From NCBI GenBank assembly GCA_017524615.1, contig JAFXVJ010000042.1:62001-126000 (forward strand): DNA of 64,000 nt. Direction: 5' to 3'. The DNA is from Clostridia bacterium (lineage in GTDB: Bacteria; Bacillota; Clostridia; Christensenellales; Aristaeellaceae). The position numbers were made by a program, and so were the translations under genes. The notes below the pieces were generated by a model. The model saw only the letters and a program-made list of their open reading frames with translations. It did no database searches and was not told the origin of the DNA. Below, piece after piece: positions 36,040 to 48,096 of the stretch. Numbering within the stretch: position 1 is the stretch's first letter; each line of letters begins with the position of its first letter.

Positions 36040-36251
36040 ATGATCCGCGTGGATTTGGACGTGATGCTGGCCCGCCGCAAAATGAGCATGACGGAATTGA
36101 GCAATCGGGTGGGCATCACCATGGCGAACCTGTCCATCCTCAAAACCGGCAAGGCGAAGGCCGTCCGCTTTTCCACCTTAGAGGCCATCTGCCGGGCGCT
36201 TTCCTGCCAGCCGGGGGATATCCTGATCTATGAGGAGGGGGGAACACAGCC

Positions 36252-36255
<4 letters not shown>
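36040..36255 (+). CDS. Small XRE/YozG-type transcriptional regulator
   Basis: This 71-residue protein is nearly all helix-turn-helix: MLARRKMSMTELSNRVGITM, then ANLSILKTGKAKAVRFSTLE, ending CRALSCQPGDILIYEE. This is the Cro/CI-type HTH_26 family found beside DUF2975 genes. It likely autoregulates the operon, possibly at the inverted repeat 35445-35477. Its stop overlaps the GTG start of the next gene. Confidence 0.9.
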
Positions 36256-39198
<2,943 letters not shown>

Positions 39199-39224
39199 TC
39201 CTTTTCATTCATCCCGTATCCCTG

Positions 39225-39253
39225 TGCCGTCCCATTGCCGGGACGGCATTTTC
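39225..39253 (+). terminator. Terminator of gdhA, enclosing the next promoter's -35
   Basis: Stem TGCCGTCCC / GGGACGGCA with a 6-nt loop, followed by TTTTC. TTGCCG straddles loop and right arm. Confidence 0.8.
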
Positions 39254-39263
39254 ATGTTATAAT
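39235..39263 (+). promoter_or_regulatory. Promoter for the amidohydrolase gene
   Basis: TTGCCG (39235-39240), 17-bp spacer, TATAAT (39258-39263), five bases after the terminator T-run. Confidence 0.75.
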
Positions 39264-39288
39264 ACGGAAAAACACAGGAGGAAGCCCT

Positions 39289-40431
39289 ATGCTGCTCATC
39301 AAAAACGGACTGATCCACGACGCTATTCACGAAACACCTTATCGCGCGGACATCCTGGTGCAGGACGGCAAAATCACCGCCGTCGGCCAGCATCTGGAAG
39401 CCGACAACGCAGAAATCATCAACGCGGAAGGGCTGAGCGTTTATCCCGGCTTTGTGGACGCGCACAGCCATCTGGGCCTGGACGCCGACGGCGTGGGCTA
39501 CGAAGGCTGGGACTACAACGAAATGAACGACCCCGTTTCACCCCAGATGCGGGGCATCGACGGGTTCAAGCCCATGCAGCCCTGCATGAAAACGGCGGCC
39601 CTGGGCGGCGTGACCACGGTGTGCACCGGCCCCGGCAGCGCCAACGTGCTGGGCGGCACCTTCTGCGCCGTCAAAACCGTGGGTAGGCGGGTGGAAGACA
39701 TGCTGGTGAAGGAAGCCGTCGCCATGAAGTGCGCGTTTGGCGAAAATCCCAAGCGCTGCTATCGGGAAAAGGGCGTATCCACCCGCATGACCACCGCTGC
39801 CCTGCTGCGGGAGACGCTGTTCAAAGCCAAGGAATACATGGAAAAGAAAGAGGCTGCCGGAAACGATATCAGCAAGAAACCCGCCTTTGACCTGAAAATG
39901 GAGGCGCTGATCCCGGTGCTGAAGCGGGAGATCCCCCTGAAAGCCCACGCCCACGCGGCGGAGGACATTTTTACCGCCCTGCGCATCGCCCGGGAATTCA
40001 ACGTAAAAATCACCCTGGAACACGTAACGGAAGGCCATCTGATCGCGGACGAGCTGGCCAAGGAAAACGTGCCCTGCGCCGTGGGCCCCTCCCTCACCAA
40101 CGCCAGCAAATTCGAGCTGCGAAACAAAACCTTCGACACCCCCGGCATCCTCAGCAAAGCGGGCCTGCAGGTGTCCATCATCACCGACGCCCCCGTGATC
40201 CCCCAGGAATACCTGCCCCTGTGCGCGGGCCTGGCCATCAAGCACGGTATGGACCCCTTTTCCGCCCTCCAGGCCATCACCATCAACCCCGCCCGCCACG
40301 CCGGCATCGAGGACCGGGTAGGCTCCATCGAAGTGGGTAAGGACGCCGACCTGGTGCTTTGCGCCGGTTCCCCCTTCGATACCGACCCGGACATAAAGAC
40401 GGTATATATCCTGGGCCAAAAGGTGGAATAA
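39289..40431 (+). CDS. Amidohydrolase, imidazolonepropionase-like subgroup
   Basis: This 380-residue amidohydrolase-superfamily protein has the metal ligands in VYPGFVDAHSHLGLDADGVG (HxH), KAHAHAAEDI and LEHVTEGHL (His ligands), and ITDAPVIP (Asp). It ends with a beta-sandwich segment VGSIEVGKDADLVLCAGSPF. The subgroup includes imidazolonepropionase-like and D-aminoacylase-like enzymes of unknown substrate in Clostridia. No hut genes are nearby, so a histidine-degradation role is unlikely. AGGAGG precedes ATG 39289. Confidence 0.9.
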   Translation: MLLIKNGLIHDAIHETPYRADILVQDGKITAVGQHLEADNAEIINAEGLSVYPGFVDAHSHLGLDADGVGYEGWDYNEMNDPVSPQMRGIDGFKPMQPCMKTAALGGVTTVCTGPGSANVLGGTFCAVKTVGRRVEDMLVKEAVAMKCAFGENPKRCYREKGVSTRMTTAALLRETLFKAKEYMEKKEAAGNDISKKPAFDLKMEALIPVLKREIPLKAHAHAAEDIFTALRIAREFNVKITLEHVTEGHLIADELAKENVPCAVGPSLTNASKFELRNKTFDTPGILSKAGLQVSIITDAPVIPQEYLPLCAGLAIKHGMDPFSALQAITINPARHAGIEDRVGSIEVGKDADLVLCAGSPFDTDPDIKTVYILGQKVE

Positions 40432-40446
40432 CCGGCCCTATCAAAA

Positions 40447-40759
40447 AACCTGCGGTTCCGGTGTGCGGACCGCAGGTTGCAGAGCATCGGCAAAGTCGAT
40501 GCTCTGCCAATGAAAGTCAGAAAGCAGACTTTCATTGGTCACATCAATTTTCTGTAATAGGGCATTTCCGGGCATGCATGCCCGGAAACGCTCCTATTAC
40601 GGCCGGAAATTGATAGCGGATGCAGCATTCTGCTGCTCCTCGGCGACGCACATGTCGCCGCCTGCGGATGAGAATCGAAGGGGCTGCGGCCCCTTCGATG
40701 CATCCCCGGGGTTTGTTGACAGTTAAAACCTGCGGTTCCGATGTCGGACCGCAGGTTTT
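40447..40759 (+). repeat. Structured element copy B2 inside a duplicated terminator
   Basis: The 313-bp element is flanked by two near-identical hairpins, AACCTGCGGTTCCG / CGGACCGCAGGTT at 40447-40478 (no T-tract) and 40725-40759 (with TTTT). Internal modules match B1 in order: an 11-bp hairpin with GCAAAGT loop (40479-40507), the hairpin CCAATGAAAGT / ACTTTCATTGG (40507-40538), the 72-nt core (40543-40614), a variable GC-rich region, the hairpin ATCGAAGGGG / CCCCTTCGAT (40674-40699), and TTTGTTGACAG near the right end. The rightmost hairpin also terminates the minus-strand pseudogene. Confidence 0.75.
40543..40614 (+). ncRNA. 72-nt covarying stem-loop core of element B2
   Basis: Exactly the length of the core at 19728-19799. 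Helices are ATCAATTTTC / GGAAATTGAT, TAATAGG / CCTATTA and TTTCCGGGC / GCCCGGAAA. The non-paired CTGT, CGCT and CGGCC blocks are identical to B1, and the apical loop differs. Transcription is inferred, not shown. Confidence 0.55.
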
Positions 40760-40774
40760 CTGTTTGTTTTTTGC

Positions 40775-42297
40775 TTACTGTCCGGAGGGCGGCTTTGTAC
40801 CGGCCGGCATTCCGCCGGAACCCTCAAAGCCGTCCGGCATCCCGGCGGGGCCGCCTTCTGAGCCGCCAAAGCCGTCCGGCATTCCATCCGGCATCCCGGC
40901 AGGCCCACCCTCTGAGCCGCCGAAGATCTCGTTCACAGAAAAGCCATGGGCGCCGCCCACGTTCAGCAGGCTCAGATCCACGCCGTTTTCGGACGGATTG
41001 TAGCTTTCCGGATCATACGGCCTGGCCGCGGCGCCTTCCACCGTCAGGCAGGCCGCGGAGTTCTGCAGGATCGCGGGTTCCACCCTGGTCACGTATTCCT
41101 ACGCCCGGCTTTCCGTCCAGGTCTGGGATCCGGTGGCCCAGCAGCTGATCAGATAGTCGTCGAAGCTGCCCAGCACAGGCGCTTCTTCACCTTTTCCGGC
41201 CTGTTCGGCGGCAAAGCCGCCATTGTATTCACCGCCGTCAAACACACGGATCGTCACTTCACCGCCGCCGGTCACATCCCCTGTGAGCTTGCCGCCGGCA
41301 TAGATATTGACGGTCACGGAGCAGCCCTCGCCGCAATCAATATCGCCCGTCAAGGCCGTGTCCCACAAATTGACTGTCAGGATCCCCGCGCTGCTTCCCT
41401 TGGCGGAAATGGCGGTATCGCCGCCGGCGCTGCATTCCACGCCGACCAGATTCACCACGGTGCGCCCGCCGGATTCGCCCACGACCGCGCCGCCGCGGCT
41501 TGCCAGCTTGCCGCCGAACGCGTAGAAGGAGCTGCCGTCAGAGGAAGCGGCGTTGGGCAGCGCCTGCAGGCCGCTGACCGCCGTACCCGCCGCGTCCACC
41601 TCGCAATGGTCCAGCACCACCACCGCGTGGTCATGGGCGACCACGACGCCGGTGGCCGTGCCGGTGGTGAGCTTGGAATCCTTGAGCAGGATCACGGTGG
41701 AGCCGGCGCAGAAGATGCCGGGAGAGCTGCCGTTTTCGGTGCGGCACAGCCGTTCGCCGGTAATGAAGCCGCCTCCGAAGTCCGTGGCCAGCGCGCCGGA
41801 GGTAGCGCCCCGGGTGTGGATCACGGTGTCATAGGCCTAGACATGCCCCATAAAGGTGGCGTCGATGCCGTGGCCGGAAGAATTGTCAGTGTCGATCGTG
41901 CCGCCGTTGACGGTGACTTTCGCCATCGCCGCAGCGAACACGCCGTTGGCGTAGCTTTCGGGATCGGAAACGATGGTGGGATGATTCAGCGTCACATCCG
42001 TATCCAGACCCGCAGCCAGCACCACGGCGCACAGCCCGTACTGGTTGGGGATCTGGGCGTTGATTTCCGCCTCGGAAGCGTAACCCGCGCCGTAAAAGAA
42101 GGCGTCGTCCAGCGTTACGCTCTCGCCGGACACATACAGGGCGGACGCCCCCGGCAAATAATCGCTGACGTAGCGTTTTCCTTCCGTCACGCCCGGTTCA
42201 GGGCGGCCTGCGCTTCCTCCGCGGAGGCGAAGGCTCCCGCGCCAAGGCACAGCGCCATCGACAAGGCGCACAAAACAGCCAAAATTCTCTTGAGCAT
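40775..42297 (-). pseudogene. Decayed secreted beta-helix surface protein (frameshift plus two in-frame TAG)
   Basis: A signal peptide (MLKRILAVLCALSMALCLGA) starts at 42297 with an AGGAGG SD about 12 nt upstream. That frame ends at TGA around 42190, but the homologous reading continues in another frame from PGVTEGKRYVSDYLPGASAL. The continuing frame has TAG at 41837-41839 (between GHV and AYDTVIHTRG) and TAG at 41099-41101 (between TESRA and EYVTRVEP), with good protein sequence on both sides. The product would be a right-handed beta-helix-like repeat protein with a C-terminal GGSEGGPAGMPDG low-complexity tail, ending at 40775. It probably no longer makes full-length protein. Confidence 0.75.
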
Positions 42298-42460
42298 CTG
42301 ACGGGTCCCCTCCTTCTTTCTTTTGCCGCCTTCCAGCGGCAGTTTTTATGGTGAATCACGAAAATGAACGCGCGATAAAGGAAAAATGAACATTCTGTAA
42401 AATCCTTGACGGGGCAGGATAAAACAGGCATCCCCGCCGGACTTCCGCGCGCCCGGCAAA

Positions 42461-42485
42461 CCAAAAGGCTCCCTGCGGAGCCTTG
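42461..42485 (-). terminator. Terminator of glnN
   Basis: On the minus strand AAGGCTCC / GGAGCCTT with a GCAG loop, then TTGGTTT, starting 5 nt after the stop codon. The rest of 42298-42460 holds only the leader of the pseudogene. Confidence 0.75.
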
Positions 42486-42489
42486 GTAA

Positions 42490-44577
42490 TTATTTGGTTA
42501 TCAGCAGCTCCCCGTATCCCGGGAAGGGCCACATGCGCTTGTCCACGAGGGTTTCCGCTTCGTCCGCCAAGGCGCGCAGCGCCTGCATCCGCCGGAAAAT
42601 GACTTCCCGGCAGTATCTGGCCTTGCCCAGGGAATCCCCGGCGGCATCCAGCCCGCGGGAGGCCTGATCCAGCTCCTGGGTTTTTTCGCCCAGGCCGTTG
42701 ATCAGCCCGGCCAGCCGGCGCAGCAGCTTTTTCTCATATTCCAGATCCAGGTCCTCCACCAGCCGCCAGGCGTCCGCCCCATCCCGGGCCACCTGGCCGG
42801 CATAGCGCATCACGGCAGGCAGGATTTCCTGGTTGGCCATATCCAGCATGGTATGGGCTTCGATGGAGATGACCTTGCAGTAATTCTCCAGCAGGATCTC
42901 GTACCGGCTCAGGATTTCCTCGCGGCTGTACACCTTCTGGCGCTCAAACAGGGCAATGTTTTCTTCCCGGATCAAATAGGGCAGGGCATCCGGCGTGCTG
43001 GGCAGATCCAGCAGGCCGCGGCGGTGGGCTTCCTCCCGCCAGGCCTCAGCGTAATTGTTACCGCTGAAAATGATGCGCTTGTGCCGGGCGATGGTTTCCA
43101 CCACGATCTGCTCCACCGCCGCGCGGATATCCACGGCCTGCTCCAGCCGATCGGCAAATTCCATCAGCACGTCGGCCACAGCCGTGTTGATGACCACGTT
43201 GACCTCGGCGATGGATTGGGACGAGCCGGGCATGCGGAATTCAAATTTGTTGCCGGTAAAGGCAAAGGGCGATGTGCGGTTGCGGTCGGTGGTATCCTTG
43301 GGGATGCGGGGCAGCGTTTTCACGCCGATGTTCATTTCCGTTCGTTCCCCGGCCACATAGGCGCTGTGATGCTCAATGGCGTCCAGGATTTCTTCCAGTT
43401 CCTTCCCCAGGAACATGGATACGATATAGGGCGGCGCTTCATTGCCCCCCAGCCGATGATCGTTGCCCGCGCTGGCGATGGAAATGCGCAAAAGATCCTG
43501 ATGCAGATCCACCGCCTTGATCACGGCCACCAGGAACAAAAGGAACTGGGCGTTATCCGCCGGGGTCTCCCCCGGCTCCAGCAGGTTCAGCCCTGTATCG
43601 GTGGACATGCTCCAATTGTTGTGCTTGCCCGATCCGTTCACCCCGGCGAAGGGCTTCTCATGCAGCAGGCACACAAAGCCGTGCTTGGCGGCCACCCGCT
43701 TCATGATTTCCATGGTCAGCTGGTTATGGTCGGTCGCCAGGTTGGCGGTGGTAAAAATGGGGGCCAATTCATGCTGGCAGGGGGCCACTTCGTTGTGCTC
43801 CGTTTTGGCGGAGACCCCCAGCTTCCACAGTTCCTCGTCCACCTCTCGCATATAGGCCGCTACCCGTGGCTTGAGGTTGCCGAAATAATGATCGTCCAGT
43901 TCCTGTCCCTTGGGAGGACGGGCGCCGAACAGGGTGCGGCCGGTGTAAATCAGATCCTTCCGCCGGGCGTACAGATCCCGGTCAATGAGAAAATACTCCT
44001 GCTCCGGCCCCACCGTGGCAGTGACCTTTTTCACGTCTAAATGCCCCAGCAGCCGCAGAACGCGCCGCACCTGATGGTTCAGCGCCTCATTGGAGCGCAG
44101 CAGCGGCGTCTTTTTGTCCAGGGCATGGCCGCCATAGCTGCAAAAGGCGGTGGGGATGCACAGCGTATCATCCTTGATAAAAGCATAGCTGGTAGGGTCC
44201 CAGGCGGTATAGCCCCGGGCTTCAAACGTGGCCCGCAGTCCACCGGAGGGGAAGGAGGACGCATCCGGCTCGCCGCGCACCAGTTCCTTGCCGCTGAATT
44301 CCATGATCGCCCCGCCCCCGTCGATCGGCGACAGGAAGGAATCGTGCTTTTCGGCGGTGATGCCCGTCATGGGCTGGAACCAATGGGTGTAGTGGGTGGC
44401 GCCCTTTTCGATGGCCCAATCCTTCATGGTGTTGGCCACCACGCTGGCCACCTGCGGATCCAGGGACTTTCCCTCCGCGATGGTGCGGTGCAGGGCGCGG
44501 TAGGTCTCCTTGGGCAGGCGCTGACGCATCACCGCGTCATTGAATACCAGGCTTCCGAAGGTTTCCAGCAGGCTCAT
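42490..44577 (-). CDS. glnN: Glutamine synthetase type III
   Basis: At 695 residues this is the long GSIII class of Bacteroidetes and Clostridia. Landmarks are [25 protein letters not shown]-like [30 protein letters not shown], the catalytic region [34 protein letters not shown] and [13 protein letters not shown]. It makes glutamine from glutamate, ammonia and ATP as a dodecamer. I choose ATG 44577 because GGAGGG lies 7 nt upstream; ATG 44592 has none. Expression starts at a consensus promoter followed at once by a terminator-like hairpin, suggesting antitermination control. Confidence 0.96.
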   Translation of the reverse strand: MSLLETFGSLVFNDAVMRQRLPKETYRALHRTIAEGKSLDPQVASVVANTMKDWAIEKGATHYTHWFQPMTGITAEKHDSFLSPIDGGGAIMEFSGKELVRGEPDASSFPSGGLRATFEARGYTAWDPTSYAFIKDDTLCIPTAFCSYGGHALDKKTPLLRSNEALNHQVRRVLRLLGHLDVKKVTATVGPEQEYFLIDRDLYARRKDLIYTGRTLFGARPPKGQELDDHYFGNLKPRVAAYMREVDEELWKLGVSAKTEHNEVAPCQHELAPIFTTANLATDHNQLTMEIMKRVAAKHGFVCLLHEKPFAGVNGSGKHNNWSMSTDTGLNLLEPGETPADNAQFLLFLVAVIKAVDLHQDLLRISIASAGNDHRLGGNEAPPYIVSMFLGKELEEILDAIEHHSAYVAGERTEMNIGVKTLPRIPKDTTDRNRTSPFAFTGNKFEFRMPGSSQSIAEVNVVINTAVADVLMEFADRLEQAVDIRAAVEQIVVETIARHKRIIFSGNNYAEAWREEAHRRGLLDLPSTPDALPYLIREENIALFERQKVYSREEILSRYEILLENYCKVISIEAHTMLDMANQEILPAVMRYAGQVARDGADAWRLVEDLDLEYEKKLLRRLAGLINGLGEKTQELDQASRGLDAAGDSLGKARYCREVIFRRMQALRALADEAETLVDKRMWPFPGYGELLITK

Positions 44578-44607
44578 GGGCGTTCCCTCCATTGTGCGCT
44601 GAATCGG

Positions 44608-44639
44608 AAAAGGCGCCGCGCACGTTTCTGCGCAGCGCC
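44608..44639 (-). terminator. Terminator-like hairpin in the glnN leader
   Basis: On the minus strand GGCGC-T-GCGCA / TGCGC-G-GCGCC with a short loop is followed by TTTTCC. It starts about 12 nt after the -10 box and 30 nt before the glnN start, so it lies wholly within the leader. Confidence 0.65.
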
Positions 44640-44651
44640 CTTATGTGTCGT

Positions 44652-44680
44652 ATTATATGGATATTTACCGGGTCTGTCAA
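44652..44680 (-). promoter_or_regulatory. Consensus promoter of glnN
   Basis: On the minus strand TTGACA (44675-44680), 17-bp spacer, TATAAT (44652-44657); both hexamers perfect. Confidence 0.88.
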
Positions 44681-44725
44681 GGAATTTCTGAAACAGAAAC
44701 CATTTTCAGCTCAGCGTTCTCCTGT

Positions 44726-46750
44726 TCATTCATTGACGGCGCTGAGATCCTCGCACACGATGCCCAGGGACATGACGTAGTCCTTTACCGTACCGGAACT
44801 GGGAACGATAACCTTGAACGCCGCGGAGGAGCACATGTCAAAGACGCCGTTCTTCATTTCGATGTCCGAAGAAGCGAAAGCAGCCGTTTCCAGCTCGCGG
44901 CAGTTCCGGAAGGCGAATTCGCCGATTTGCCGGATGGAAGCGGAAAATTCAATTTCCGTGATGTAAGCGTAAGCATGTCCGCTGTGCCGGTCCGTGCCAA
45001 TGGAAGCGGTATCAAACAGATAATCCGGAACAATTTCCACCTTCTCGCCAAATACCACCTTCAGCCCCGCGGCAGAAGCGGACCCGGCGCCGGAGAATAC
45101 GCCACAGTTGCGGTTATCATAAGTATCCACGCTCCGCACAAAGCAATTCTTGGCATTGTAAGTAATGCTGTTCAGCTTCACATCGCCGTAAAACGCGTTG
45201 CCCTCCAGCGTAGTCAGGCTTTCCGGGATCGTCACCTCCTGCAGAGACGTGCAGCCCATGAACGCGCTGTATCTGACCGTTTTCAGCGTTTCCGGCAGCA
45301 CCAGCTTTTTCATCGAGGTGCAGTTGCTGAAAGCATAAGCGTCGATGGTATCCATGCTGGTACCCCACTCGATGCTCCTGAGGCCGGTGTTTTCAGCAAA
45401 TGCCTGATCGCCGATAAAGGTGAGATCATCGTTGAATTCGATGCTCTTCAGCCCAGTGCAGCCCCAAAACGCGCAGGAGCCGATCCCGGTGATATACTCA
45501 CCCGTCGTCAGTTCCTCGAGCTCACGACAGTTCCGGAAAGCACAGGTGCCGATTTCCATCACGGAATCGGAGAACTCGATTTCCGTGATATAGGCGTAGG
45601 CATGGCCGTTGTGCCGGTCCGTGCCGATAGAGGCTGTGTCGAACAAATAATCAGGAATCTTCTCTACCTTCTTGCCAAACACCACCTTCAGGCCGTTGGG
45701 CGATGCGGAGCCGGCGCCGGAGAATACGCCGCAGTTGCGGTCATCATAGGTGTCCACACCACGCACAGAGCAGTTCTTGGCGTTGAAAACGATGCTGTTC
45801 AGCTTCACATCGCCGTAAAATGCGTCGCCCTCTATGCTTGTCAGGCTGACCGGGATCGTCACTTCCTGCAGGGACGTGCAGCCCTTGAAAGCGCTGTGCT
45901 TGATGACCGTCAGCGGCGCCGGAAGATCCAGCTTTTTCAACGCGGTGCAGTCTGCGAAGGCATAAACGTCGATGGTGTCCATGCCGTTGCCCCACTCGAT
46001 GCTCCTCAGGCTGGTGTTCTGGGAAAATGCACGTTCGCCAATGAAGGTAAGATCATCGTTGAACTCGATGCTTTTCAGCCCTGTGCAGTTCCAAAACGCA
46101 AAGGAGCCGATCCTGGTGATATACTCGCTCATTGTCAGTTCTTCCAGTTCCCGGCAGTTGCGGAAAGCGCAGGTGCCGATTTCCATCACGGAATCGGAAA
46201 ACTCGATTTCCGTGATATAGGCATAGGCGTGGCCGCTGTGCCGGTCCGTGCCGATAGAAGCGGTGTCGAAAATAAAATCGGGAACCTTCTCCACCTTCTT
46301 GCCGAACACCACCTTCAGGCCGTTGGGTGATGCGGAACCCGCTCCGGCGAACACACCGAGGTTGCGGTTATCATAGGTGTCCACGCCGGGCATAGAGCAG
46401 TTCTTGGCGTTGAACCGGATCAGCGACAGGCCCGTGCAGCCGTAGAAAGCGTTTCCCTCGATGGAAGTAACGCCTTCGGGGATGGTGACGCTTTTCAGCT
46501 GGAACTGGTTAGCAAACGCGTTTTTCCCGATGATGCTGACCCGATAGCCGTTCAATTCATAGGGGATCACAAGATTGGTTGCCTTGCCCGTGTAGCCGGT
46601 CAGCTTCAGGCCGCTGGCCGTGATTTCATACGTCCAATCCTCCTCAAGGGGCAGTTCCTCCGTTTCTTCCATTGTGGCGCACTGCAGCCCCACAAAGAAA
46701 AGCAGCATGGCCAGCATCAGCACGAAGGCCATTTTCCCCATGTTCCGCAT
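44726..46750 (-). CDS. BspA-like leucine-rich repeat secreted protein with 209-residue tandem units
   Basis: This 674-residue protein has a hydrophobic signal (MGKMAFVLMLAMLLFFVGLQ, possible lipobox at GLQC). BspA-type (LRR_5) repeats follow, with cores such as LKSIEFNDDLTFIG, SLQEVTIPESLTTLEGNAFY and ELEELTMSEYITRIGSFAFW. A larger unit of 209 residues (627 bp) is repeated nearly three times. BspA-like proteins are surface adhesins or ligand-binding proteins. ATG 46750 follows GGGAGG; longer in-frame starts lie upstream of the promoter. Promoter at 46799-46827. Confidence 0.9.
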   Translation of the reverse strand: MRNMGKMAFVLMLAMLLFFVGLQCATMEETEELPLEEDWTYEITASGLKLTGYTGKATNLVIPYELNGYRVSIIGKNAFANQFQLKSVTIPEGVTSIEGNAFYGCTGLSLIRFNAKNCSMPGVDTYDNRNLGVFAGAGSASPNGLKVVFGKKVEKVPDFIFDTASIGTDRHSGHAYAYITEIEFSDSVMEIGTCAFRNCRELEELTMSEYITRIGSFAFWNCTGLKSIEFNDDLTFIGERAFSQNTSLRSIEWGNGMDTIDVYAFADCTALKKLDLPAPLTVIKHSAFKGCTSLQEVTIPVSLTSIEGDAFYGDVKLNSIVFNAKNCSVRGVDTYDDRNCGVFSGAGSASPNGLKVVFGKKVEKIPDYLFDTASIGTDRHNGHAYAYITEIEFSDSVMEIGTCAFRNCRELEELTTGEYITGIGSCAFWGCTGLKSIEFNDDLTFIGDQAFAENTGLRSIEWGTSMDTIDAYAFSNCTSMKKLVLPETLKTVRYSAFMGCTSLQEVTIPESLTTLEGNAFYGDVKLNSITYNAKNCFVRSVDTYDNRNCGVFSGAGSASAAGLKVVFGEKVEIVPDYLFDTASIGTDRHSGHAYAYITEIEFSASIRQIGEFAFRNCRELETAAFASSDIEMKNGVFDMCSSAAFKVIVPSSGTVKDYVMSLGIVCEDLSAVNE

Positions 46751-46798
46751 AGTTTTTCCTCCCTTTTTAATTATTCGGTCACCCGCTGTATATTCAAA

Positions 46799-46827
46799 AT
46801 TATAGTGTTTTTCTCTGTATGTGTCAA
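46799..46827 (-). promoter_or_regulatory. Promoter for the leucine-rich repeat gene
   Basis: On the minus strand TTGACA (46822-46827), 17-bp spacer, TATAAT (46799-46804); both hexamers perfect. Confidence 0.88.
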
Positions 46828-46852
46828 TCGGCAATTTGCTAAAAGAACCATA

Positions 46853-46886
46853 AAAAAGCGGCATCCTTCGATCAGAAGAATGCCGT
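46853..46886 (-). terminator. Terminator of the serC-serA operon
   Basis: On the minus strand CGGCATTCTT / AAGGATGCCG followed by CTTTTTT. Confidence 0.8.
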
Positions 46887-46919
46887 GGGATGGATGAATT
46901 CAGGAAACAGCGCGCCGGA

Positions 46920-48081
46920 TCACACCTGGCGGACGCGTACCACGTCCTTGAGCTTGCTCAGCGCGGCCAGCAGGGTATCGTCGGGGCTCTGGGCCAATTC
47001 CAGCACGGTGACGGCGTTGTCGCCCCGGCTCTTGTTCAGCATGTTCTGGATGTTTATGCCCCGGCCGGCGATCAAAGAGGAGATGCTGCTCACGGTGCCG
47101 GGCACGTTTTTGTGGATCACCAGCACGCGGCTGCCCTCCGGAATGCCCAGGGCAATTTCCGGCATGTTCACGCTGTTGCGGATCACGCCGCGCTCCAGAT
47201 AATCCCGCAGTTCGGCGGCGGCCATTTCGGCGCAGCGCTCCTCGCTTTCCGGGGTTAGCGCCCAAGTGAGGCAGACACACCACATGAGGCGTATCGGCCA
47301 ATTCGGGGCTGGCGAAGTCGGTCACATAGGCGGCAAGCTGGCCGCTGGCGATGGCGGCCTTCACGGCGTCCGTGTTGGCCAATTCACCACGGGAGAAGTT
47401 CAGCAGCCGTGCGCCCGGCTTGAGGCTGTTGATGAACGTCTCGTTGATCATTCCCTTGGTGCTGTCGGTCAGGGGGATATGGATGGTGATATAGTCGGCA
47501 TTCTTCAGGGCGTCCTCCATGGCGTCCGCCCGATGAATGGCGCGGCTCAGGGCCCAGGCATGGGCCACGGAAATGTAGGGGTCATAGCCGGACACGTTCA
47601 TGCCGAAGCCCTGGGCCGCCGCGTTGGCCACCAGCGCGCCGATAGCGCCCAGGCCGATCACGGCCAGCTTTTTATCCCGCAGCTCCGGCCCGACAAACTG
47701 GCTCTTTTTCTTTTCAGCCAGCTTCCCCAGGTCCTTTTCATCCTTGTTCTCCTTCACCCAGGATATACCGCCGGCGATGTCGCGGCTGGCCATCAGCAGG
47801 CCTGCCATCACCAGTTCAGCCACGGCGTTGGCATTGGCACCGGGCGTATTGAACACCACGATCCCCTTTTCCGAACACTTGTCGATGGGGATGTTGTTGG
47901 TGCCGGCGCCGGCACGGGCGATGGCCAGCAGGGAGGGGGGCAATTCCATATCATGCATGGCGGCGGAGCGCACCAGAATGGCGTCCGGCGTGGGCTCCTC
48001 CGGGGAAACGGTGTACATATCGGCGGACAGCGCCTCATGAACGATGGGAGAAATCGCGTTCAGTGTCTGGATCTTATACAT
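46920..48081 (-). pseudogene. serA: D-3-phosphoglycerate dehydrogenase, disrupted by a +1 frameshift
   Basis: The first part is an intact NAD-dependent dehydrogenase domain: AGAGTNNIPID, NTPGANANAVAELVMAGLL, the Rossmann motif LAVIGLGAIGALVANAAAQG, NFSRGELAN, and VVCLPHLGA. At about 47255-47257 one extra base shifts the frame. The expected continuation TPESEERCAEMAAAELRDYL, with the C-terminal ACT domain ending VVRVRQV, is in the next frame down to 46920. Unshifted, translation runs to 46900 with a nonsense tail. SerA makes 3-phosphohydroxypyruvate in serine synthesis. It follows serC by 15 nt. A sequencing error is a real alternative. Confidence 0.85.
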
Positions 48082-48096
48082 GCTTCTTTATCCTCC

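Noticed and set aside
40775-42297. Genome-wide reassignment of TAG to an amino acid
   Set aside because: Several intact genes here end in TAG at the expected place (gerA C subunit, deacetylase, prp, the 60795 gene), so TAG works as a stop.
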